The notes: generated by a model not told the origin, from the sequence alone. A stretch of 64,000 bases of DNA from Acidobacteriaceae bacterium (GCA_027307045.1 DAHUXR010000008.1:1-64000), one strand, 5' to 3'. Numbered from the stretch's first letter, positions 10,174 through 21,000 are shown. A program made the numbers and translations.

Positions 10174-11274
10174 TCACAGCTTCACGAGTTTGTTCGCTCC
10201 CAGCACCAGTCCCAGCGTGACCGCCGCTATCACCACCTCGCCCAGCGCTCCCACAATGAAGGGCCGCAATCCCTGCTTCTTCATTTCCTTGAAATTGATG
10301 CGCAAGCCGACTCCGGCAAACGTCAGCAGAAACGCCCACTTGGACAAGTTCGCAAGGCTATTCACCTGGTCTTTATTGAAGATGCTCAGGCTGGCCAGCA
10401 ACGAGATCAGCAGGAACCCCAGCACAAACTTGGGAAACTTCTGCCACAGAAACGCGGCCTTGTCGCCAACAGCTTGCCGGCCATCTCGCGCCGCCCAGTA
10501 AAGCGCGTAACCCAGAACCACAAAGCCGATCATCGCATTGCGCGAAGTTTTGGCCAGTACTGCAATTTTGGCGGCGGCATCAGAAAAGAGCGCGCCCGCT
10601 GCGACTGCTTCTGCTGTATTATCCACCCCGGTCCCGGCCCAGAGGCCGTAAATGCGGTCGCTCATTCCCAGCCAGTGACCGATGGGCGGAAAAGTGAATA
10701 GCGCCAGCGCGCCCAGAGCCAGGATTGCCGCGATGGCAAAGGACGCATCTTCATCGTCCGCTTCAATCGCGCCTTTCGTGGCGATAATCGCCGATACGCC
10801 GCAGATCGAACTGCCGACGGCAAGCAGACTCGTCAGCTTGGGGCTAAGCCCGAAGATCCGTCCCAGCAGTGTCATGAACCCGATGGAGAGAATAAGTTCT
10901 ATCAGGACCAAAGTCAGACTGACCGCGCCCAGCTTTAGAACGTCCGCCAAGAGAAAACGCGCTCCCAGCAACACAATGCCGGTCTTGAGCCAGAATTCAT
11001 AGGTCGCGATCCCCGGCTTAAAAACTTCGGCCACGCCGATCGTGTTGGAGATCAAAAGCCCGATCAGGATAGCCCACAGAACATATTCAATGTTGGGAAC
11101 CACCAGATGATGGGCTTTGGTATAAGCGGCGATCGACTTCTCCAGAACCTTTCCGCCCAATCCCACAATGGTCAGAAGACCAATGCCAGGCAGCATGGCT
11201 AAAAACCTGCGTGGCAGTCCTATTGGTTCGGCGCTAAGTACGGCTGTTGTAGTTGCCATTTGCAAATCCTCCAA
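10174..11274 (-). CDS. YeiH family putative sulfate exporter
   Basis: Multi-TM protein; KPGIATYEFWLKTGIVLLGARF...AVGSSICGVSAIIATKGAI typical of the family. Confidence 0.88.
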   Translation of the reverse strand: MEDLQMATTTAVLSAEPIGLPRRFLAMLPGIGLLTIVGLGGKVLEKSIAAYTKAHHLVVPNIEYVLWAILIGLLISNTIGVAEVFKPGIATYEFWLKTGIVLLGARFLLADVLKLGAVSLTLVLIELILSIGFMTLLGRIFGLSPKLTSLLAVGSSICGVSAIIATKGAIEADDEDASFAIAAILALGALALFTFPPIGHWLGMSDRIYGLWAGTGVDNTAEAVAAGALFSDAAAKIAVLAKTSRNAMIGFVVLGYALYWAARDGRQAVGDKAAFLWQKFPKFVLGFLLISLLASLSIFNKDQVNSLANLSKWAFLLTFAGVGLRINFKEMKKQGLRPFIVGALGEVVIAAVTLGLVLGANKLVKL

Positions 11275-11292
11275 TCAAACTCTTGCTGTGCG

Positions 11293-11418
11293 TTACCATC
11301 CCACATGCTTCAAGGCGCCCAACTTCACGAGCGCCGCTAACAGCAAAGCAATCGCCACGGCCCAGCCGTCCAGCGAAAGACTTTTCTTTGGTTTTCCTTG
11401 TGTCACTCGATTTGCCAT
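11293..11418 (-). CDS. 41-aa single-TM small protein
   Basis: ATG...TAA read directly: MANRVTQGKPKKSLSLDGWAVAIALLLAALVKLGALKHVGW*; just upstream of the YeiH-like gene, below the ORF-track cutoff. Confidence 0.5.
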   Translation of the reverse strand: MANRVTQGKPKKSLSLDGWAVAIALLLAALVKLGALKHVGW

Positions 11419-11484
11419 TTGCCTGGGCCTCCTATATGCCAGCTTTGTTCAACTGTGTATAGCCCCTGATCTTTGCCGCAAAAC

Positions 11485-11514
11485 AAAAAGCCCACTCACG
11501 TCTGGTGAGTGGGC
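11485..11514 (-). terminator. rho-independent terminator-like hairpin
   Basis: Perfect 10-bp stem GCCCACTCAC-gtctg-GTGAGTGGGC, followed by a T5 run on the minus strand. Confidence 0.75.
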
Positions 11515-11683
11515 TTCAGCAACTTTTCCTAAACTATTGCCTAATAAAATTACCCGCCAGATATGCAGAACAAGACGCACGGACAACAAGAGTTGTTCGT
11601 ACACATCGGCATCTGGCGAAGAGTCTTCATGCGAAGAGGTATCCTACCGAGCGGTTGGATGTTTGTCAAAACTTATTCGATTC

Positions 11684-12712
11684 TCAATTTTTATGGGGGA
11701 TAGATGGTTTCCCAATTCGGGACAAGTCGCATGCTTGGGCCGTGGCACCAATGCCGTCGAATCTAACTTTGCTGTAAACATTCGATGAAGAATGAAAAAT
11801 CTGTTTCAAAGCACAAAAGGAAAGAGCCGAGTCTCCAAGACCCGGCCCTGAAAAAATGACAGAACTATTGAAAGCGTTCGTGAAAGATGGCACTTTTTCT
11901 GTTTGTTTTAGTCGCGGCAATCCAAGAAGGTCCTCGATTGTCGCAAGCAATGATTGATGCTGATAAAAGGTGTTATCCGCAAATTTTTCCTTGACTTGCG
12001 GGCCGATCACAATTGTGGTGATGTGCCCACCTCCATGGCTGGAATCGCTCTTGGCTGCCTCAGTCAAGTGTAATGATAAGAACGCCGTTCTGCTGAAAAC
12101 CGGGATCGTCAAGCAACGGGCCCACGCACTGTCTGAGCCAATTATCGGCTTCCTGTAGTGTGCCGTCGTGCGCGTCATAGTCCTGATCGGGGATGACCAT
12201 GCTGAAATCCGGAAGCGTTCCGCTCTTCAGGTCCTGCACGAACTGATCATATGGCACCAGGTTCATGCGTTGTTTGTCGTCATCGCGAACGTTGGTGAAA
12301 TAGGCCATGGGAAAGTGTTTCTTCACATACGGGTCCCGATTGCCACCTACGTAGCCCGCCCGCGGAAGGCTTTCGCCATATGCTTTCCATGTCTTGTTCG
12401 CCGCGATCAACTGCGAAACAAGGTTTTCATCCTGGACGACGCCGCCATAGTGATTATCGGTACTGATGGTCTGCCCCGTGGTCATGGTAAATAGTTGCCC
12501 ATGGAGGGATGATGGTTAGCGTAATAATTGACCAGGATCGTATGTTTTTCCGCCATTGATTTTAGATATGGCATTCCGCTCTGGGTAATCACATTATCAA
12601 GGGAGTGGTTTTCTTCTACGATAAGTACTACGTGCTTCGATTGTGGCATGGCCGCAAAGGCTGCTGCGGCACAACTCAGCATCAACAGAGCGCTCCAAAG
12701 CTTATATCTCAT
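11684..12712 (-). pseudogene. alkaline phosphatase-like/phosphoesterase (phospholipase C-like) family protein, two frameshifts
   Basis: Three overlapping-frame ORFs (12712-12482, 12485-12060, 12178-11684) give one family-like protein: VVLIVEENHSLDNVI...PSMGNYL/MTTGQTISTDN...VLIITLD/EAAKSDSSHGGGHITTIVIGP. Confidence 0.75.
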
Positions 12713-13207
12713 TGATTCCTCTTTTCTGTTTCAGCCGGAACGCCTTCAGGCAGCTCAGCAAAACACGATTGATCAATTGGTCTGATGTGCGTAGGGGCGC
12801 GCGCCAGCCATTTTTCCATAGTGCTAGCGCTTTCAGCGGGCCGGCGGTGGTGTTGGTTTCAGCCGCTACTTTTTTGTTTGCTTCATTCACCCGTAAACAG
12901 GTTTGAAAAAACAGCGCACTTCCCTGCTCTTGCGTAGCTTGTGAGCAACCGGGCGAAGTTTCGTCAATGAAAGCTTGATTATGCCCGGGAAGCGCTGGCT
13001 AAGAGCAGCAGCAGTGCAATGCCCACGAGTAAATACCAAAGCCCAATGCGTTCATGAGAACCAACGTTGTGCGGCAGCAAAGCAGTTTCCTTGGGACGGC
13101 TAGATGCTCGTCTGGCTCTTGTTAGTAATCGCGTGATGTCTCCAATCGGCCATGCTGCGGCTGGACAAAATCCAGAGACAATGATGATCGTTTAATCTGT
13201 TTGCTGC

Positions 13208-13223
13208 GGTGATCCAGATCACA
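13208..13223. promoter_or_regulatory. Crp/Fnr-family-like palindromic site
   Basis: GGTGATCCAGATCACA, close to TGTGA-N6-TCACA, about 125 bp upstream of the usp ATG. Confidence 0.45.
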
Positions 13224-13348
13224 TGGCCAGGGTAGCTTGAAATGGTTGGCGGTCCATTGATGGAAGTTAACGATCAATATAAGAGCCGCAGGCGTGTGAT
13301 ACGCGTCACTGTTTAGCAGCCATTGAAGCGCACATAGTAGCAGAGGAG

Positions 13349-14260
13349 ATGATTATGAATGCCGTCGCCATTCCCGTTCTTCCTGCCGTCCGGTTAAAAA
13401 CTATTCTTTATGCGACCGATTTCTCAAAACCATCACGGGCCGCGCTACCTATTGTTTCAGCCATCGCGCGGAAATACGGTTCAAGGATCTTTGCCGCCCA
13501 CGTTTGGGCTCCTCTGCCCTATTCCATGGTGACTCCTGAGGCGCTCTCCGTGCTTGAAGATAAGGAGGAAAGCGATGCCAGGGACGTGCTCGAGCAATTC
13601 ACGCAAACCGGGGAACTTGAAGGTCTGCCGGTCACCCCGATTTTGAAATGTGGCGACCCAACACGGGAGCTTAGCCGGATTGTGCACCAGCATCATATTG
13701 ATCTGGCAATCTTGAGCACGCACGGACGAACAGGGTTTAAACGGCTCTTGATGGGATCGGTGGCGGAAGAGCTCTTCCGTAGCCTGCCTTGTCCAGTGCT
13801 GACTGTGGGCCCGAATATTTCAAGACGGTTCGATAGTCAATCGGAAATCAATCAAATTCTATTCCCGACGGACCTTTCCCACGGGTCAGCTGCGGTGTTT
13901 CCATATCTCGCGGCTGTGGCGGCCGAGTACGCGGCCTGCATCGCGCTTTTACATGTTGTGCCACTGGAAGATCGGAGACACCCGGCCGCCATGGATCAAG
14001 CTGACAGCCTGCGGAGCGCCATGCAACGCATGTTTGTTCCACAAATTGATCCACGTTGCGAAGTTAAGCTGGTAGTCGAAGCCGGTGATCCGACTGAGAG
14101 GATCTTGACTCATGCGCGCGCCGAAAAGGTAGACTTAATTGGGTTTGGAGTCCGGAAAGCTGGAGAAATTACTACCCATTTCCGAAACTCGGTTCCCTAC
14201 AAGGTCGTGCTGGAATCGGAATGTCCGGTGCTGACTTCTCATTTCGGCGATGGGTGGTAA
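13349..14260 (+). CDS. universal stress protein, tandem UspA domains
   Basis: ILYATDFSKPSRAALP...ILSTHGRTGFKRLLMGSVAEELFRSLPCPVLTVGP, then a second Usp-like domain. Confidence 0.9.
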   Translation: MIMNAVAIPVLPAVRLKTILYATDFSKPSRAALPIVSAIARKYGSRIFAAHVWAPLPYSMVTPEALSVLEDKEESDARDVLEQFTQTGELEGLPVTPILKCGDPTRELSRIVHQHHIDLAILSTHGRTGFKRLLMGSVAEELFRSLPCPVLTVGPNISRRFDSQSEINQILFPTDLSHGSAAVFPYLAAVAAEYAACIALLHVVPLEDRRHPAAMDQADSLRSAMQRMFVPQIDPRCEVKLVVEAGDPTERILTHARAEKVDLIGFGVRKAGEITTHFRNSVPYKVVLESECPVLTSHFGDGW

Positions 14261-14320
14261 TGGATAGCAGGGACAACTAAAGTTCGAGGTTCATACCTCG
14301 AATATATTGGGCAATGCATC

Positions 14321-15571
14321 TTGTCTGCGTGGAGTTCTTGCATGCCACACAAAGGGCTTGACCGCCGATTGCTAAGCAGTATCCATCATCTCGCCGGCTC
14401 AGCGCGCGTCCGCATGGAACTGGGCTTTTCGCCGAGACAAATGTCTCTATGTCCAACGCTGCCCGTCGTACGCCTGAAGGACAGAAAAACTCTTCTTGCC
14501 GTGCTGTTGAACCCTGAGATGAATTTTGGGGATCTATACAGCCAGGGCGATATCGATGTGGAAGGGGACCTTGTTAAAGCCCTGGAAGCTCTTTACCATG
14601 CGCCCAACCGGCTTATTACACGCCTGATTTCGCGCTGGCTTGGATGGATCCAGTCATGCGGGTTGAGCGCTGCGCGCAAGAACATCCATCACCATTACGA
14701 TATTTCCACCGATTTTTACAAACTCTGGCTTGATCCAAAGCTGGTATACACATGCGCTTACTTCCCGGACGAGAACACAGGCCTGGAAGACGCCCAGAAA
14801 GCAAAGTTGGACCTGGTATGCCGCAAGCTCTGGTTGCAACCGGGTGAAACCGTGGTGGAAGCAGGTTGCGGCTGGGGTGCGCTAAGCCTGCATATGGCCC
14901 GCGAATACGGCGTACGTGTGAAAGCTTTTAACATCTCGCATGAGCAGATTGCATTTGCCCGCGAACAGGCAAAACTTGAAGGGCTGGAGTCCAGAGTTGA
15001 ATTTATTGAAGATGATTACCGTAATATCGCTGCTCATTATGACGCGTTCGTTTCAGTGGGGATGTTGGAGCACATTGGTCGCGAGCACTATGAAGAATTA
15101 GGGAACGTTATTCGTCGCTCGATTGGCGATACGGGCCGCGGCCTGTTGCATTTCATTGGAAAAAGCCAGCCTCAGCCATTCAGCGTCTGGATCAGGAAAC
15201 GCATATTCCCCGGCGCCTATACACCTACTCTGCGTGAAGCAATGGACGTCCTCGAACCGCATGACTTCAGCGTGCTTGATGTTGAAAATCTGCGCATGCA
15301 CTATGCGCGGACGATTGAGTTCTGGTTGCAGCGCTATGAACGCCATTTTGAGCAAGTTGTCGAGCGCTTTGGCCCGACTTTTGCTCGAATGTGGCGGCTG
15401 TATCTGGCTGGCTCCATTGCCGGATTTCGAGTGGGCACGCTGCAACTGTTCCAAATAGTTCTTGCCGGCCGGGCCTGCAAATCTCAGCCATGGACCCGGG
15501 CACAGTTATACAACAACAATGCAACCGAACAGGATTCACAGGATGCGCAATGGATTCGTGCGACGTCTTAA
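14321..15571 (+). CDS. cfa: cyclopropane-fatty-acyl-phospholipid synthase family methyltransferase
   Basis: HHHYDISTDFYKLWLDPKLVYTCAYF, VVEAGCGWGALSLHMAREYGVRVKAFNIS. Confidence 0.9.
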   Translation: MSAWSSCMPHKGLDRRLLSSIHHLAGSARVRMELGFSPRQMSLCPTLPVVRLKDRKTLLAVLLNPEMNFGDLYSQGDIDVEGDLVKALEALYHAPNRLITRLISRWLGWIQSCGLSAARKNIHHHYDISTDFYKLWLDPKLVYTCAYFPDENTGLEDAQKAKLDLVCRKLWLQPGETVVEAGCGWGALSLHMAREYGVRVKAFNISHEQIAFAREQAKLEGLESRVEFIEDDYRNIAAHYDAFVSVGMLEHIGREHYEELGNVIRRSIGDTGRGLLHFIGKSQPQPFSVWIRKRIFPGAYTPTLREAMDVLEPHDFSVLDVENLRMHYARTIEFWLQRYERHFEQVVERFGPTFARMWRLYLAGSIAGFRVGTLQLFQIVLAGRACKSQPWTRAQLYNNNATEQDSQDAQWIRATS

Positions 15572-16638
15572 TCGTGGGCGGAGGTCCCGCGGGATCATCC
15601 TGCGCCTGGGCTTTACGCTCTTCGGGATTGCACGTTGTAATCCTGGATAAAGCTAGTTTCCCGCGCAATAAAGTTTGCGGCGGCTGGATCACTCCGTGGG
15701 TATTGCAAGCCTTGGAAATCGACGCCGCAGATTATGCTTTGGGCCGCACCATGCAAGAGATTCGCGGCTTTCGCGTGAGTTCCATGGGAGCGCGGGAAGT
15801 CGGAATCCCATACGACCGCGTCATCAGCTATGGTATCCGCCGCTGTGAGTTTGACGAGTACCTGCTTCGCCGCTCCGGCTCGGAGATACGTGAAGGCGCG
15901 CCCATCAACAGGATCGAGCGATCAGGCGAGCACTGGATGGTCAATGGCGCAATCAAAGCCAGAATGCTGGTGGGGGCTGGGGGACATTTCTGCCCCGTGG
16001 CGCAGCACATGGGCAATAACAATTCAGATGAACCGGTGGTAGCGCAGGAAATTGAATTTGAGATGTCGCCTGACCAGGCGCGTCTCTGTAACATTCGGGC
16101 GGAGTTCCCCGAGCTTTATTTTTGCCCGGATTTACAAGGCTATGGCTGGTGTTTTCGCAAAGGTAATTTTCTGAATATAGGACTGGGCCGGCTTGACCAG
16201 CACGCGCTTTCTAAACACGTGGCTGACTTCCTCGGGTTACTGCGCGCCACAGGCAAAGTAGTTTTTGATCTTCCGGGCAAATTCCGCGGACATGCTTACC
16301 TGCTTTTCGGGTACAGCAAGCGGAAGGTGGTGGCTGATTCGGTAATGCTCATCGGAGATGCTGCGGGTCTTGCATTCCCTCAAAGTGGTGAAGGCATTCG
16401 GCCTGCGGTGGAATCAGGATTACTCGCGGCGAGTGTGATCCGGGCGGCCGAGGGACACTACAAAGCGGAAAGCCTGCAAGCTTATCCCGCGCTGCTTCGC
16501 AAGCAATGTGGCGGTGACAGGTCCGCGACAGCGCTGGCTTACGTACCTCATTGGTTGCGCAATGGCGTTGCGCACTTTTTGCTAAAAACACAGTGGTTTT
16601 GTCGTCGCGTGGTGGTGGAGAATTGGTTTCTTCGTTAA
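15550..16638 (+). CDS. geranylgeranyl reductase-like FAD-dependent oxidoreductase
   Basis: MDSCDVLIVGGGPAGSSCAWALRSSGLHVVILDKASFPRNKVCGGW; GDAAGLAFPQSGEGIRPAVESG; overlaps the cfa 3' end. Confidence 0.85.
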   Translation: MDSCDVLIVGGGPAGSSCAWALRSSGLHVVILDKASFPRNKVCGGWITPWVLQALEIDAADYALGRTMQEIRGFRVSSMGAREVGIPYDRVISYGIRRCEFDEYLLRRSGSEIREGAPINRIERSGEHWMVNGAIKARMLVGAGGHFCPVAQHMGNNNSDEPVVAQEIEFEMSPDQARLCNIRAEFPELYFCPDLQGYGWCFRKGNFLNIGLGRLDQHALSKHVADFLGLLRATGKVVFDLPGKFRGHAYLLFGYSKRKVVADSVMLIGDAAGLAFPQSGEGIRPAVESGLLAASVIRAAEGHYKAESLQAYPALLRKQCGGDRSATALAYVPHWLRNGVAHFLLKTQWFCRRVVVENWFLR

Positions 16639-16716
16639 TGCGGCGGCAAGGCTTATTTTCCGCACCTGTATAAAGGACAGTGGTAAGTGTATTCGGGTGC
16701 GTCTCTGCAATGCAGG

Positions 16717-17643
16717 CTACAGCGGTTTTGATAGCCTTGCTGCTCCTGCGCCGTCGCTAGCCTGTTGAGCGGGAAAGATTCCGTCCAGAGCAGGTATGGA
16801 AGGCCCTGAATTGTCGGTGCGTCGCCCGACTTTGATCTCTCGCATCAAGTCAGCCAGAAAAAGAAGAATTGGGGGATCGGTTGGCAACGGTGCGCGCAAA
16901 ATGAGATCTGTATCGCCAGAGACATCATCTTCGGACACACGGATGGCCTGTCCACCAGCGCGCAAAACCGAATCATGGCAAAAACAGTCGCGCGCCTGGA
17001 TTGGGAGTTCCATCCCAAGAGCAAACAGGAACGATTTGCCCTGTGGAGCACCCTGCATATGGTAGTCACCATTCGGTGCGGCAATCGTGCAGGCCAGCGG
17101 CTTGGATTGTGGAATCGGAGCGGCAAAGAGACCGAGACAGACAATTCCCTTGAAACCGTCCGGCACTATCACACGTCCTGAGAAACCGGGACCGGCACCA
17201 AGTTTGGCGTGCGGAGCCGGCAAGCTCTGGTGATCGCGTATGGCGTGGCGCGGCGATTGCGCCAGGGCGCGAAATTGGCGTGGCGAAACGCCAAAGGAGC
17301 CGGTAAATCTTCGAGTGAAAGTGCCTACGCTGCTGTAGCCCACGTCATAGCAGATGTCTATGACCTTGCTGCGGGTGTGCAAGAGCAAGTCCCGCGCGGC
17401 ATCCAGACGCAATGCGGAAAGGAAATGAAGTGGCGGCAGGCCAGTGACACTTCGAAAGGTGCGTGTGAAATGATACGGGCTGGCAAAGCCGATTTTAGCC
17501 AGCGAGCGCAATGACATTGGGTGCCCCATCTGCCCGCGCATGGCGGCGATGGCACGCTTTACCGATTCATAGTGCAGCCTCGTTGTTGATTCACGTACAA
17601 CTGCCTGGTCCATATCGTTATCCTTTCCGCGCCACTGAAACAC
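16717..17643 (-). CDS. AraC family transcriptional regulator
   Basis: HTH pair SLRSLAKIGFASPYHFTRTFRSVTGLPPLHFLSALRLDAARDLLL...VGYSSVGTFTRRFTGSFGVSPRQFR; starts 9 nt after the thioesterase stop. Confidence 0.88.
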   Translation of the reverse strand: MFQWRGKDNDMDQAVVRESTTRLHYESVKRAIAAMRGQMGHPMSLRSLAKIGFASPYHFTRTFRSVTGLPPLHFLSALRLDAARDLLLHTRSKVIDICYDVGYSSVGTFTRRFTGSFGVSPRQFRALAQSPRHAIRDHQSLPAPHAKLGAGPGFSGRVIVPDGFKGIVCLGLFAAPIPQSKPLACTIAAPNGDYHMQGAPQGKSFLFALGMELPIQARDCFCHDSVLRAGGQAIRVSEDDVSGDTDLILRAPLPTDPPILLFLADLMREIKVGRRTDNSGPSIPALDGIFPAQQASDGAGAARLSKPL

Positions 17644-17652
17644 GCATCGTCA

Positions 17653-18087
17653 TCAGCGGGACGCCACCGGTTCAAGGAACCCGGCCAGGGCCCGACGCAG
17701 ACACTCAGGAACAGGCGATGGCGTAAGGCGCCCTTCATCGCGGCGCATGCACGCTATCTGCTGTTCCCCGCGCGCCACCAGCATCGGTTCAATTCCCTCC
17801 CGCCAGTATTCAAATCGCATTGTGATCCTGTTCTGCTGCATCTCTTCCAGGAACATTCGCACCGTCACCTCATCAAAAGCCTTTACTTCATCCAGAAAAG
17901 TACATGAGCAATGTAGCGTAATGAGCGCAAGCCCTTCCTCCAGTTGTTGAATGATTTCAGGAGCATGGTCACGGAGAAAATATTCCCGGGCCCTTCCCTG
18001 CCAGTGGAAATAATTGGTGAAGTAGACGTTTCCCGTCAGGTTCGTCTCTTCGAATCCAACAATCTGCTTGTATTCATAAAACTTCAT
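17653..18087 (-). CDS. enediyne-type hotdog thioesterase (E10/CalE7-like)
   Basis: MKFYEYKQIVGFEETNLTGNVYFTNYFHWQGRAREYFLRDHAPEI; ATG overlaps the PKS stop by 14 nt. Confidence 0.85.
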   Translation of the reverse strand: MKFYEYKQIVGFEETNLTGNVYFTNYFHWQGRAREYFLRDHAPEIIQQLEEGLALITLHCSCTFLDEVKAFDEVTVRMFLEEMQQNRITMRFEYWREGIEPMLVARGEQQIACMRRDEGRLTPSPVPECLRRALAGFLEPVASR

Positions 18088-21000
18088 GACGCCTGCCGGT
18101 GACAAAGGCAAATGCGACTTCGCCTTGGAAACCCTGAATCGACGTTCGAAAAGTCGCGGCCTGCAGTTCTCCTGACGAAAGAATGGTCCAGCCATCCGAT
18201 GTCTGGGTCTTGATTTGAAGATGTTGGTCGAAGGCTGCCCCGCATTTTCTCAGACTTTCTTTGAGAGTCCACGCTTGCGTGGACGCATCTTGCAATCGAC
18301 TATGGCTCTCAGTCGCAATCAATTGCGCCATTGACAGCCAGTGTTCACCCAGCAATCCTGTCCACGACGCATCGTCACGTTCTGTACACTGCTCCATATC
18401 GCAACCCACGAGCTGACGCGAGCGGGCGATGAGAATCAAGCTTGCGCAGTGCGAACGGGAGAGTTGGATTCCAGGGGCGACGCATTCTTCCGGCTTGCCG
18501 TCCGGCCGATGACAGGAACATTTGGAATCATGATTCGCCGTAACCTCATTCAAGGAAATACGTACATCGGTGGAGGGCAGGATCCCGCAAAGCCGACGCT
18601 CCAGATAGGGCGCAAGCAAAGCCGCCGGCCAGGCATCTTGCGTCTCAATGGGCGCAACGGCATGGAGGCGCAAGCCATTCCAGCGTTCGCAGATACGGCC
18701 GTCTGAATCTTCGACCCTTACGTCATAAATGAAATCATCGCCATTGTGCTGCCGTTCTTCGGCTGTAACGATAGCTGCCTGAGTTGTCCATGTTGCGCTT
18801 GCCGAGACCGAATCTACTCCGGTCGGCAGGACGGTTTTGTGAGGAATACAGGCCTGAACACAATGGATGACTGCGTCGTGAGACGCGGCATTGCCCAGTA
18901 TCATGTCGCCGGGAAGGTAACGCGCGAACCACTGCTGTTTTGCGGAACCGGAGATCCCCGCAACACAGCGCTTCGCTTCGAGCTCGTGATATGCAGTGAT
19001 TCGGCAGAAGCGGCCCTGATGAAAAAGAATGCGTCCGTAAATATCTCCTTCAGGAACGAGTGGAAGAATTTGCCGTTGTGTCAAGCCACCTACGGTCGGT
19101 TCCATGTCCAATCCCGACTTAGAGCCGAAAATACACTCGCCCGTTAAGTGGTCGACGTGAAACGACGTGGTTGAACTGCGCACCGCGACAACAATCACTC
19201 CTGGTCGGCGGCGCACAGCAGCTACCCGCAGCACAATCGATTTCCCCGGAGGAACAACGATGGGCCGATCGAAGCGGAGATTGTGAAACTGTGGCGATTG
19301 TTTAGTCTCTTCCAGCGCGCCTGCCACCTGCGCCATGGCTTCCATGCCCAGTACCGCCGGCAAAATTTGATCTCCCCGGAAACAGTGATCTTTCAGATAC
19401 GGATCAGTGTCGGCAGAAATTTCCGCATCCGCGATCAACTCGATACCGGGATAGTGCAGACGTACATTTTCCAGAAAACGCAGCAAAGGCAAATCAGAAT
19501 GGCCAAAGCCAAGCGTGGGCAATTGGCCGGTACGCCCTGTAACGATGCAGGATGCAGGCGCTCTCTCCCATGCAAGCATTTCCGGTAAACAGCTAAGCGC
19601 TTGATCGAGCGGCAGTGGCGTGATTCCCTGTTGCTGCAGAGACTCCAGAACGCCCAGGCGCTGGCCCATTCCCACGCCTGCCCAGACTGACCATTCCATA
19701 TTCAAACATCGGCAAACTGGATGCAGGCGCTGCCAATCTTCCACTTCCATCCTGAGCCACTCATTCGCGAGCCCGTAATGCCCTTCGCCTTGGAGCCCAG
19801 TCCTGCCAATGATCGAGCCGAAGACGAGGAGCAGACGGAGATTGTTCTGGTCCAGGGCCTGTAGCATGTTGCGCAGCGCTATTACCTTCACGTCTAACGT
19901 GATGCGTAAATCGCGTTCCGTAAGATCTGCAAGCTGTTTGGGATTATTGATTCCCGCTCCGTGAAGCACCGCTGTCACGGCTCCCATTTGCGACTGGATT
20001 CGTCGGATCGCTTCCTGCGCAGCGGTTTCATCAATTAGGTCGACCGGGAAATATGCGAATGCTACGTTGGCATTGCGAAAACGCTGCAGATTTCTTTGGA
20101 GTTCCTCATCGCGCTCAGGATGCGAACGTCCCAATAAGGCGAGACGGCACCCGAAAGTGCGGGCCAGAGTAAGCGCGCATTCCGCGGTAATTCCTTTGCC
20201 GCCTCCCGAGACCAGCAGCAAGTCACGGGCGCCTAAAGCCATCGCCGAATCGTTCCGCTCGGGCCAAAGCACTTTCAGCCGCGGCTCACGGCGAATTCCG
20301 TTCGCATCATAAACAGCTTCAGTAAAGCCTGATGCGGCCCTGGCTTCGCTAACTACCAACTCAGCCATTTGCGGCGAAGCCTCTGAAACATCAACCACTG
20401 TAACGGTCATTTTGCGATGTTCAAGGAACAATGAACGAGCAAGAGCTCCAGCACCGCCCCCATGCTGGACAAAAACAACGTCGTCAACTTTCTGATTCAC
20501 ACACGACTGGACTGAGCGCAGCAAGAATTCCGACGCCTCTACTGTGCGCAAGCGAGGGACGCAGCAAATAATTCCTCTGCCGGAAACCGATTCAAACTGC
20601 TGAGCCAGCGATTTTATGGAATCGCTTTGTTCTATTGCCATTACTTGCCACTGACTCGATCCACTTCGCGGCGAAGGGCGGATTCGAAGCGGTTTTTCTA
20701 CTAGCTCGATTCCCAAAGTTCGAATCCACGACTCCGCTCCGGCGGGATACTTTTGCTCGCCGCCGGAAGTCGCGCGGCTGCGGCTGCGTTCCAATATCTT
20801 CGCCGTCTCTGAGAGCGTGGCATTTGTGAATTCCATGGGAGAGACGGGCGCCACCGATCCGGACTGCTCGGCGGCTTCCAACACGATTTGGCTAATGCCG
20901 ATCGAGTTAAGATGAAGATCATCCAGAAAGCGGTTTTCAGGCAGGATCGTCTCCAGAGGAAGTTGCGTGCGTTGCGCGACCAACCTGCGCAGTGTTTCCA

